NCBI RefSeq assembly: GCF_008629655.1
Contig: NZ_VWSG01000006.1
Coordinates: 159,714-223,713 of the forward strand
DNA: 64,000 bases
Origin: Paenimyroides baculatum
GTDB taxonomy: Bacteria > Bacteroidota > Bacteroidia > Flavobacteriales > Flavobacteriaceae
Direction of reading: 5' to 3'
A program made the position numbers and the translations under genes. The notes below the pieces were generated by a model. The model made no database searches, was not told where the DNA came from, and saw nothing but the letters and a program-made list of their open reading frames with translations. Positions 24,478-31,840 of the stretch are shown one piece after another (within the stretch, counting starts at the first letter, position 1; every line of letters starts with the position of its first letter).

Positions 24478-25767
24478 TTAAACTGTTTTTTCTAATCGTT
24501 TTTCATTCTTATTCATAAAAAATACAATGTAAATAACACTTACAAATAATAGAATGATTAAATAGTAACTTTTAGAAACCAAATCTATAAAACTGATTTT
24601 CTGATTTATCAAGGCAAGCAATATTAAAACTTGCGCACCGTATGGAATAAATCCTTGCGTTATGCAACTGAAAATATCTAATAAAGATGTTATTCGAATT
24701 TTGTTTAGATTAAATCGTTCGGAAATCTGTCTAGCAATTGGTCCGCAAATCAGCAACGCAATGGTATTATTTGCAACAGCCATATTAATAAAAACGATCA
24801 TTGATATTATAGATGAAACCGCTACCCATGTTTTTTTACTTTTTCAAATAAGTGATAAAACATTTTCAAACCCTTTATTTTTTTCGATTAAGAATGATAA
24901 TCCGCCAATTAGCAATGAAAGTAAAGAAATTTCGAAGGTAGATTGCATACCGTCTAATGCTAGCTTTGAAATCGACAAAAATGATAAGTCTTGAAAAAAT
25001 GCAATAGTTATAGCCAATAAGCAGCTAATTGTTAATACAACTAATACGTGTAAACGGCATAGTGCCAATACTACAATGGCTATATAAGGAAGTAAAACAA
25101 CACCTGTTTTATCGCTTTTATGGATGATACTTGAAGTGAATTCTGGTTGATTTAAATAAATAAAAACACACGTAATTATTGCTGCAATAAGAGCAATTAG
25201 TCCATTTGCTTTAAACTTGTCGATCATTTTTACACCCATAGTTTGCGTTGCCGCAATAGTAGTGTCTGATATTATAGAAAGATTGTCACCAAACATTGCA
25301 CCACCCAACAAACTGCCTGATAGTAGAATTAAAGCATCGGTACTGCCGCTTGACAATCCTGGTAAAAGTGGTGCTAAAGTAACAATTGTACCAACCGATG
25401 TGCCTAAAGCAAAAGATATTAAGCAGGATATAACAAAAAAGGCAATGAATAATATCTGTGGAGTGATGTGGTTTAAAATCAATGCAACCAAATAATCTAC
25501 ACTGCCAATTTCTTTTGTAATAAAGCTAAAAGATCCGGACAAGAAAAATATAAAACACATGGTTAATATTTGATCATTGCCTGCACCTTTTAAAAATAGG
25601 TCGATATTTTTATTAATTGATCCTTTAAAGTAAGTTATTGCAAAAGCAACTGCACCAAAAGCAATAATAACGGGCGATAACGCGTAAAAATCGTTATAAT
25701 AAATTCCTGAACCTAAATATATTCCGAAAAACAGGAATAATGGCAGAAAATTCTTTAATATTTTCAT
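24478..25767 (-). pseudogene. NhaC-type Na+/H+ antiporter interrupted by an in-frame TGA
   Basis: Two open segments (25767-24844 and 24801-24478) lie in the same frame, separated by a single TGA at 24844-24846 and 14 sense codons after it. Joined, they give about 429 residues with about 11 hydrophobic spans, the length of the NhaC antiporter family. The first part starts MKILKNFLPLFLFFGIYLGSG and includes SGSLLGGAMFGDNLSIISDTTIA, and the second contains ANNTIALLICGPIA, both typical of NhaC. The codon could have been TGG (Trp) or CGA (Arg). It is either a recent pseudogene, a sequencing error or a readthrough site. A -7 element TATATTTG lies at 25789-25796. Confidence 0.8.
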
Positions 25768-25788
25768 TAAAAAAGTTTTTTTACAGAA

Positions 25789-25796
25789 CAAATATA
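25789..25796 (-). promoter_or_regulatory. -7 element (TATATTTG) for the NhaC-type gene
   Basis: Perfect TAnnTTTG match on the minus strand, 21 bases before the ATG at 25767. A surviving promoter fits a recent rather than ancient inactivation. Confidence 0.5.
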
Positions 25797-25842
25797 GTGT
25801 TTTTGTTTTGTTTGAAACTTTTACGATCGTACATTATAGTAT

Positions 25843-26736
25843 CTAAAGTTCTGTAGGATCTTTAAACTCGTATTTTTTATGATTTCTCCACGAAGCGCCA
25901 ATTCCTGCCTGAATTTTATGCGGAGTATTTTCAATGCTTGTTCCGCCAAAAGCATCAATCTGTAAATTTTGATGAATTTTATAGGTTAAGCCTCCTTTTA
26001 AAGAAGCTTCGTTCATAAACGGAACTGCTACATTTTTGTATTTACGATCAATAATTCCCTGATGTTCGCCAAAAATGCTCCATCTGTCACTTAATCCCAA
26101 AGATGCCGTTACAATATAACTAATGTTTCTAAATTCTTCTTCGGTAACGTTTTCGCCGATAAAGTTATAGGTAATGCTAAAGCGTTTGCTTAAATGTTGT
26201 TGGGCAATAAGCATGGTTTTTAAGCCAATTTCGGGTAATTCCGGATAGTAAATATTGTGTTTAAAATTAAATTGTCCACCTGCATAAATCGATATTGCCG
26301 GAATCAATCTTCCCCATTTAAAACGCTGATTCGCTTTCCAACTGTAAACATTTCGCTTTTCAACGTAATATTTGTAATGATCGTAAATTAAATATTTCGC
26401 ACCAAAGTTTAACTGACGAAAACCGCTATTGGTTACATCAACGTTAAAGTCGGTTTGGTTGTAACTGCTAAAATTAAGATCGGCAACAAATTCCAAGTTT
26501 TCAAGCATTTCGCCGTATCGCAACTGCAAATTAAAATTATTATATGTATTTACTTTTTCGGTATGAAATTCATCGTTCTGATACGTATATCCGCCTTCAA
26601 TCTGAAAAATTCCTTTACTAACGCTGTATGCGCCCATAGAAGAACTCGGTCGGTTGGTGTTGATGTCTTTTGTGTATTGCGCTTTTGCAGAAATCGATCC
26701 TAACAAAACGGCTGTTATATAAATGTACTTTTTCAT
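25843..26736 (-). CDS. outer-membrane transporter-like beta-barrel protein
   Basis: A 297-residue protein with signal peptide (MKKYIYITAVLLGSISAKAQ) and a barrel pattern of alternating strands. The N-terminal INTNRPSSSMGAYSVSKGIFQIEGGYTY matches the family annotated as outer-membrane transporter / phenol-degradation meta-pathway barrel. Its ATG overlaps the stop of the spermidine-synthase-like gene by 4 bases, making it the last gene of the XRE operon. Confidence 0.75.
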   Translation of the reverse strand: MKKYIYITAVLLGSISAKAQYTKDINTNRPSSSMGAYSVSKGIFQIEGGYTYQNDEFHTEKVNTYNNFNLQLRYGEMLENLEFVADLNFSSYNQTDFNVDVTNSGFRQLNFGAKYLIYDHYKYYVEKRNVYSWKANQRFKWGRLIPAISIYAGGQFNFKHNIYYPELPEIGLKTMLIAQQHLSKRFSITYNFIGENVTEEEFRNISYIVTASLGLSDRWSIFGEHQGIIDRKYKNVAVPFMNEASLKGGLTYKIHQNLQIDAFGGTSIENTPHKIQAGIGASWRNHKKYEFKDPTEL

Positions 26737-27401
26737 TTTACTTTTTTAGTGATGATTAAATGATTGTGCCCGTATAAGTTTGGAAATTCCTGAACTGAAA
26801 AATACAGCTTTAAATTTTCGACAAACTTTTTGTTTCGTACTTTATGCACATCACTTATAATAAGGGTATTAAAAATTATGCTTCCGTTCAAATCCAAAAC
26901 ATTGTAAACCGATTTGATAAATTCTGTCTGAAAAACAAAATCAGGAATCGTTACATCATTAAAAAGATCAACAATAATAAGGTTGTAGCGCTCTTTGGTG
27001 TATTTTAGAAAAAGGTTGGCATCGTTATTTATAATTTCCAGTTTGCTGTTTGGAATAATATCGAATTCTTTTAAAGCAATTTCAATAATAACAGGGTCAA
27101 TCTCAACAGCAGTAATACTTGCGTGCGATTTAAAGTTATTTCGTAATTGCTTTACCACATCGCCACCGCCCAAACCTAAAATCAAAACCGATGTTTCTTC
27201 ACTTCGAAAATCCGTAGTGACCGATTTTAAACCTTTTTGCAAAACCTTTCCCAGATTTCCGTATGAATAGTTGGTGTTTTTGGTATCCAGAATTTTTTTA
27301 CCGTTCAGCCAGTTAATTTCCAAAATACCGTTGTAGGTAGATTGGTAGATGCGTTCGGGAATTACATTTAAATAACTAATATATTTTTTTAAAATACTCA
27401 T
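26733..27401 (-). CDS. spermidine-synthase-like methyltransferase-fold protein
   Basis: A 222-residue Rossmann-fold protein. The SAM/dcSAM-binding glycine motif LILGLGGGDV, the acidic AVEIDPVI, and NDANLF match the spermidine-synthase-like family (about residues 70-140). The Asp pair typical of the true aminopropyl transferase active site is only partly recognisable, so the reaction is uncertain. It starts directly after the XRE gene and overlaps the outer-membrane protein gene. Confidence 0.7.
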   Translation of the reverse strand: MSILKKYISYLNVIPERIYQSTYNGILEINWLNGKKILDTKNTNYSYGNLGKVLQKGLKSVTTDFRSEETSVLILGLGGGDVVKQLRNNFKSHASITAVEIDPVIIEIALKEFDIIPNSKLEIINNDANLFLKYTKERYNLIIVDLFNDVTIPDFVFQTEFIKSVYNVLDLNGSIIFNTLIISDVHKVRNKKFVENLKLYFSVQEFPNLYGHNHLIITKKVK

Positions 27402-27869
27402 TTACGGATTGTACTTTTTAAAACTTCCGTCGTTGTAAAAAATAACGATACAGTCAATTTCTTTAGATTGGAAAGATAAAATGTTTTTTGGATTCTCCGT
27501 TATATTTTGATTGATATTTTTAGGTTCGATTTCTTCAGGTTGACTTTCATTTTGATCTTCATTTTCGATTTCATTCACCATTTCAACTTCCGAAATTTCA
27601 TTTAAAACAGGTATTTTATTTTGATCTTTTTCGATTGATTTTGGATAAATTTCGGTCACCAAAAAAGGTTCTTTTTCATAAATCAACCATTCCAAATTTA
27701 GGGTAGGAAAGGTGGTATGTAACTTCATTATAAACTCTAAACTCGGTTTGTTTCGCTCCGAAATAAGATGCGAAATTGTTGCTTTTGGAACCAAAATTTT
27801 ATCTGCCAATTCTGTTGTGCTTAAACCAAAATGATGCATTATTTTTTGTAGCTGTTTACTGAATTTCAT
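27402..27869 (-). CDS. XRE-family transcriptional regulator
   Basis: A 155-residue regulator. The helix-turn-helix is at residues about 8-62 (STTELADKILVPKATISHLISERNKPSLEFIMKL). Residues about 75-130 are an acidic, Glu/Asn-rich linker likely disordered, and a short C-terminal segment (IVIFYNDGSFKKYNP) may be a sensor or oligomerisation motif. It sits immediately next to the spermidine-synthase-like gene and behind a promoter region packed with palindromes, so autoregulation is likely. Confidence 0.8.
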   Translation of the reverse strand: MKFSKQLQKIMHHFGLSTTELADKILVPKATISHLISERNKPSLEFIMKLHTTFPTLNLEWLIYEKEPFLVTEIYPKSIEKDQNKIPVLNEISEVEMVNEIENEDQNESQPEEIEPKNINQNITENPKNILSFQSKEIDCIVIFYNDGSFKKYNP

Positions 27870-27901
27870 AAAAAAAGAAGCTTTTTTAATTAAAAATAGA
27901 C

Positions 27902-27915
27902 TTTACAAATGTAAA
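27902..27915. promoter_or_regulatory. putative operator O1 overlapping the XRE -7 element
   Basis: TTTACA-AA-TGTAAA, inverted repeat with a 2-base centre. The minus-strand TACATTTG -7 element (27906-27913) lies inside it. Confidence 0.6.
27906..27913 (-). promoter_or_regulatory. -7 element (TACATTTG) for the XRE operon
   Basis: Perfect TAnnTTTG match on the minus strand, 36 bases before the XRE ATG at 27869, with a TTG at 27930-27932 in the next palindrome as a possible -33 region. Confidence 0.5.
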
Positions 27916-27925
27916 CAAAAGTGTA

Positions 27926-27939
27926 TTTACAATTGTAAA
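27926..27939. promoter_or_regulatory. putative operator O2
   Basis: Perfect 14-base palindrome TTTACAATTGTAAA, centred 24 bases from O1. Confidence 0.6.
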
Positions 27940-27946
27940 ATGATTT

Positions 27947-27964
27947 ATTTTACAATTGTAAAAT
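27947..27964. promoter_or_regulatory. putative operator O3
   Basis: Perfect 18-base palindrome ATTTTACAATTGTAAAAT, centred 23 bases from O2. Confidence 0.6.
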
Positions 27965-28071
27965 CAATTATATATATTTAAGTAATAGTTGATTTGATTA
28001 TATTTAATGTGTTGGTTTTTAACTTATAAATGTATAAAAATTAAGTTTTGTTAAATGATGAAATTAACATT

Positions 28072-28097
28072 TGTTTACAAAAATAAACAGCTGTTTA
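28072..28097. promoter_or_regulatory. second palindrome pair upstream of the M14 peptidase gene
   Basis: TGTTTA-N6-TAAACA at 28072-28089 overlaps the perfect palindrome TAAACAGCTGTTTA at 28084-28097. Related to, but not identical with, the TTTACA operators. They sit 27 bases upstream of the -7 element at 28124-28131. Confidence 0.45.
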
Positions 28098-28123
28098 AAA
28101 ATGGTTTTATTAGAGATTGATAG

Positions 28124-28131
28124 TATATTTG
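28124..28131 (+). promoter_or_regulatory. -7 element (TATATTTG) for the M14 peptidase gene
   Basis: Perfect TAnnTTTG match, 18 bases before the ATG at 28150; it rules out the TTG start at 28117. Confidence 0.5.
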
Positions 28132-28149
28132 GAAAAAATTAAAACAAGC

Positions 28150-29238
28150 ATGCGATTTTTAAAACAGGAAGAAATTAACGAGCGTTACATAACAAATTCT
28201 AGGTTAGAAAGTCTTTTAGAAACTCTTGATAAAGATATTTTTAAAGTGTCGGTTGCCGGAAAAAGTGTGTTGCAAAAAAACATTTACCGAGTAGATTTTG
28301 GAACAGGAAATTTCAAGATTTTGTTATGGTCGCAAATGCACGGAAACGAAACCACAACAACCAAATCGGTTCTTAACTTTCTTGAAAAATTGAATGCAAA
28401 CAAAAATGCAGATTGGTTAAATTTTTTCTCGTTTACTTTTCTGCCAATTTTAAATCCAGATGGTGCCAAAGCGTTCACTCGTGTGAATGCAAGTAAAATC
28501 GATTTAAATAGAGATTCGGTCGATCTTTCACAACCCGAATCACAATTACTTCGTTCAATATTTAATGAAGTAAAACCTGATTTAGCTTTAAACATGCACG
28601 ATCAACGCAGTATATTTTCGGCAGGATCAAATGCAAATCCGGCAACCTTGTCGTTTTTGGCTCCGGCATTTAATGAAACGTGCGATATAAATGAGGTTAG
28701 AATTTTTGCAATGCAGTTAATTGCAAATATGAATGATGTTTTGAAAAATCATGCGCCTGATAATATCGGTAGGTTCGACGATTCTTTCAATATAAACTGT
28801 ATTGGCGACATGTTTATACATTTAAACGTACCAACGATCTTGTTCGAAGCTGGTTTTGAATCAGACGATTATCAACGTAAAAAAGCCGAAAAACTGGTTG
28901 ATATTAGCTTGGAAATCTTGTTAAACAGTATTGTTTCGCAAGAATATAAAAAGTTTTCTGTTGATGATTATCTTAAAATATCTGAAAACGAAAAAAACTT
29001 TGTTGATTTAATAATCGAAAATTTTTCTACCACAAATAGTGATTTTGCAGATAAAAAAACACTTCCAATCGTGTTTAAAGAAGAAATTATTGACGGAAAA
29101 TTAATTCTAAAACCAACGTTGGATTTTGTTTCTGCACCAAATTATAAGTTCGCTCATAAGGTTTTAAACCTTAATCAGCAAACTATTAACAATGAAAATG
29201 ACATAGCCGAAGCGTTAAGTAATATAACGATATCGTAG
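28150..29238 (+). CDS. M14-family zinc carboxypeptidase-like protein
   Basis: A 362-residue protein. Zinc ligands of the carboxypeptidase A-like fold fit MHGNETTTTK (His about 64, Glu about 67) and NMHDQR (His about 150); the catalytic Glu is probable in LFEAGFE. NPDGAKAFTR (about 100) is also typical. No signal peptide, so cytoplasmic action is expected. Family members trim C-terminal residues or peptidoglycan peptides; the substrate is unknown. Divergent from the XRE operon with the palindromic region between. Confidence 0.82.
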   Translation: MRFLKQEEINERYITNSRLESLLETLDKDIFKVSVAGKSVLQKNIYRVDFGTGNFKILLWSQMHGNETTTTKSVLNFLEKLNANKNADWLNFFSFTFLPILNPDGAKAFTRVNASKIDLNRDSVDLSQPESQLLRSIFNEVKPDLALNMHDQRSIFSAGSNANPATLSFLAPAFNETCDINEVRIFAMQLIANMNDVLKNHAPDNIGRFDDSFNINCIGDMFIHLNVPTILFEAGFESDDYQRKKAEKLVDISLEILLNSIVSQEYKKFSVDDYLKISENEKNFVDLIIENFSTTNSDFADKKTLPIVFKEEIIDGKLILKPTLDFVSAPNYKFAHKVLNLNQQTINNENDIAEALSNITIS

Positions 29239-29320
29239 TTTTTCGGTGGTTAGTTGTTAATGCTTTGCCAAAATCTAAAAAAAAATTATGCTTTTCTATA
29301 TATTTTTTAATAATTCATTG

Positions 29321-29328
29321 TATTTTTG
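29321..29328 (+). promoter_or_regulatory. -7 element (TATTTTTG) for the Lrp-type regulator gene
   Basis: Perfect TAnnTTTG match, 43 bases before the ATG at 29372. Confidence 0.5.
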
Positions 29329-29371
29329 CATTCATTAAAGATTAAAAAAAATAATTGATAAAAATTGTTAT

Positions 29372-29851
29372 ATGAGTAAGTTTCGATTAGATGAAATAGA
29401 TCACCAGATCTTGGATATGTTGATTGATAATACAAGAGTGCCTTTTACAGATATTGCAAAAAAATTGTTAATATCGGCAGGTACAGTACATGTTCGCGTT
29501 AAAAAAATGGAAGATGCGGGTATTATTCAAGGTTCTTCGTTAACTTTAGATTACGAAAAATTAGGGTATTCATTTATTGCTTATGTGGGTATTTTCTTAC
29601 ACAACACATCGCAAACAAAATTTGTTTTAGAACGTATTAACGATATTCCTTTTGTTACCGTGGCTCATGTTACTACAGGGAAATTTAACGTTTTCTGTAA
29701 AATTCGTGCAAAAAACACACGTCATGCAAAAGATGTAATCTTTATGATTGATGATATCGAAGGAGTTTACAGAACAGAATCTATGATATCTTTAGAAGAA
29801 AGCATTAACGACAAAAAGCGTTTAATGCATACTATTTTTCAAGAGATGTAA
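29372..29851 (+). CDS. Lrp/AsnC-family transcriptional regulator
   Basis: A 159-residue regulator with an N-terminal winged helix-turn-helix (LDEIDHQILDMLIDNTRVPF, then ISAGTVHVRVKKMEDAGII) and a C-terminal ligand-binding RAM domain (VAHVTTGKFNVFCKIRAKNTRHAKDVIF). Homologues of almost the same sequence are widespread in Flavobacteriia. Its ligand is probably an amino acid. Single gene, followed by a hairpin terminator. Confidence 0.93.
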   Translation: MSKFRLDEIDHQILDMLIDNTRVPFTDIAKKLLISAGTVHVRVKKMEDAGIIQGSSLTLDYEKLGYSFIAYVGIFLHNTSQTKFVLERINDIPFVTVAHVTTGKFNVFCKIRAKNTRHAKDVIFMIDDIEGVYRTESMISLEESINDKKRLMHTIFQEM

Positions 29852-29864
29852 TTAAAATATATTG

Positions 29865-29872
29865 TATTTTTG
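29865..29872 (+). promoter_or_regulatory. -7 element (TATTTTTG) for the YdjM-like gene
   Basis: Perfect TAnnTTTG match ending one base before the Lrp terminator stem begins. Confidence 0.45.
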
Positions 29873-29905
29873 AACTGCTCATTCACAAAAATGAGCAGTT
29901 TTTTT
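29873..29905 (+). terminator. Lrp terminator directly before the next start codon
   Basis: Perfect 11-base arms AACTGCTCATT and AATGAGCAGTT followed by T7; the next gene's ATG is the base after the T tract. Confidence 0.8.
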
Positions 29906-30892
29906 ATGGATTCATTTACCCAGATTGTTTTAGGAGTAAGCGTTGCGCATGTAGCTTTAAATAACAGCGTAAGCACAAAAAAGATATTTTTATTGGGTGC
30001 TGTTGTTGCTACTTTGCCCGATTTGGATATTTATATTGCCAAACTTTTTAACGATTCACTTACCGAAATTGAAATTCATCGAGGTTTTTCGCATTCTATT
30101 TTATTCTTTTTATTGTTAAGCATATTCATTACTTTTTTTGTTAAACGCTGGTTTAAAGAAGTTTTGGTAAAACAATTATATACAACCATTTTTCTAGTAT
30201 TACTCACCCATTCGCTGTTAGATGTTTTTACAACCTGGGGCACACAACTTTTTTGGCCGATTAATGATAAAATGGCGTTGAAATCTGTTTTTGTGGTCGA
30301 TTTGTTTTATACCGTTCCACTTTTAATGGGTATTGTTTTAGGCTTGAAAAATAAACAGAAAATATTCACTTATGCCGGATTGATTTTAAGTTCTATGTAT
30401 TTGGTTTGGGGATTGGTAATTCAGCAAGTGGTAAAAAGTAGAGTAGAAGATCAGTTTTATGCACAATTTCCTTCAAAAAATATCAAGACGACAGTAAAAC
30501 CTACATTTTCAAACAGTTTTCTATGGAATGTAATTGTTCAGGATGTTGACGGATTTTACATTTCAGATTATTCTATTTTCGATTCAAAAGAAATGAGTTT
30601 TCAATATTTTCCCCAAAACAAAAAGTTAATTGATCATATAAAAGATTCTAACATCAATCGCTTAAAAGAAATATCCGAAAATCAATACATCATTACAGAA
30701 AATGAAAACGGATTCGTTTTTAATGATTTACGTTTTGGATTGTTAAAGAATACTGATAGTGATGTGCAGTTTGCTTTTTCGTATCAGTTAATTCCATCGA
30801 AAAACGGATACATCGTTAAGGAACTTCCAAAAGACAAACGTGACGGAATGCAACTATTAAAAAACATTTGGTTTAGAATTTTTAATATATAA
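29906..30892 (+). CDS. YdjM/DUF457-family inner-membrane metal-dependent hydrolase
   Basis: A 328-residue membrane protein. The N-terminal half has four or so spans; the conserved polar motifs HRGFSHS and LTHSLLDVFTTWGTQLFWP carry the His/Asp residues that bind metal in this family. The C-terminal half is a soluble, strand-rich domain unlike E. coli YdjM. ATG at 29906 (MDSFTQIVLG) is chosen because the longer frame runs through the terminator stem. Confidence 0.85.
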   Translation: MDSFTQIVLGVSVAHVALNNSVSTKKIFLLGAVVATLPDLDIYIAKLFNDSLTEIEIHRGFSHSILFFLLLSIFITFFVKRWFKEVLVKQLYTTIFLVLLTHSLLDVFTTWGTQLFWPINDKMALKSVFVVDLFYTVPLLMGIVLGLKNKQKIFTYAGLILSSMYLVWGLVIQQVVKSRVEDQFYAQFPSKNIKTTVKPTFSNSFLWNVIVQDVDGFYISDYSIFDSKEMSFQYFPQNKKLIDHIKDSNINRLKEISENQYIITENENGFVFNDLRFGLLKNTDSDVQFAFSYQLIPSKNGYIVKELPKDKRDGMQLLKNIWFRIFNI

Positions 30893-30940
30893 TGAGTCCT
30901 TTTTTTTGAATATAGAATTACTGATTTATTTATTAAAAGT

Positions 30941-30976
30941 TTAATCTGTGTAAATTTGTGAAATCTGTGGTTAAAA
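30941..30976. repeat. AATCTGTG repeat unit
   Basis: AATCTGTGTAAATTTGTG followed by AATCTGTGGTTAAAA, same class as the units at 7641-7860. It lies in the 119-base gap before yaaA. Confidence 0.5.
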
Positions 30977-31011
30977 TCACTAAACTTATAAAAATTTGAA
31001 AAAAATATAGA

Positions 31012-31776
31012 ATGAAAATAATTATATCGCCGGCAAAATCGTTAGATTTCGAAACTCAATTGCCTGTAACTACACATACAAAACCAGCTTTTATCAAACA
31101 AAGCAAAGAAATAAACAATATTTTAAAAACATTAAAGCCTGCTGATTTAAGTAATTTAATGTCGATTTCTGATAATCTCGCAGATTTAAACTGGCAACGT
31201 AACAAAGCAAGAAAATATAAATTGACCGAGCTTAATGATACGGTTCGCCAAGCAGTTTTTGCGTTTAACGGCGATGTTTACACGGGTTTGAATGCTTATA
31301 CGTTAAACGAAAAAGAAATTGATTATCTGCAAAACAACTTAAATATACTTTCGGGTTTATACGGTTTGCTGAAACCTTTAGATACTATTGAACCTTACCG
31401 ATTAGAAATGGGCATAAAACTCCCAATTGCAGATAAAAAAGATTTAAACGATTTTTGGAAAGATACTGTTACAACAGCTTTAAACAAAGGTTATAAAAAA
31501 GGAGATGTTTTGGTGAATTTAGCTAGCAACGAATATTTTGGTGCAGTTGATAAAAAGTCACTAAAAGCAAAAGTTATTACTCCCGAATTTAAAGATTACA
31601 AAGGCGGAAAGCTGAAAATGATTAGTTTTTTTGCTAAAAAAGCCCGTGGTTTAATGGTTCGCTACATGGCAGAAAACAACATTACAAATGTAGAAGATAT
31701 TAAACAGTTTAATGTAGAAGGTTATGGTTTTGATGCTAATTTATCAACTGATACCAAATGGGTTTTTACGAGATAA
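31012..31776 (+). CDS. yaaA: peroxide stress protein YaaA (DUF328/UPF0246)
   Basis: A 254-residue protein matching the YaaA family from end to end: MKIIISPAKSLDF at the start, FNGDVYTGLNA, LSGLYGLLKPLD, YRLEMG and NLASNEYF. In E. coli the family lowers intracellular iron and limits oxidative DNA damage after hydrogen peroxide. It has its own leader and stands between the YdjM-like gene and hutH. Confidence 0.93.
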   Translation: MKIIISPAKSLDFETQLPVTTHTKPAFIKQSKEINNILKTLKPADLSNLMSISDNLADLNWQRNKARKYKLTELNDTVRQAVFAFNGDVYTGLNAYTLNEKEIDYLQNNLNILSGLYGLLKPLDTIEPYRLEMGIKLPIADKKDLNDFWKDTVTTALNKGYKKGDVLVNLASNEYFGAVDKKSLKAKVITPEFKDYKGGKLKMISFFAKKARGLMVRYMAENNITNVEDIKQFNVEGYGFDANLSTDTKWVFTR

Positions 31777-31840
31777 CTCTTAAAACATTTTGATTTATAG
31801 ATTAGTTTTAGGAATTTTGGCAAACTAAGAAAAAAAGACC

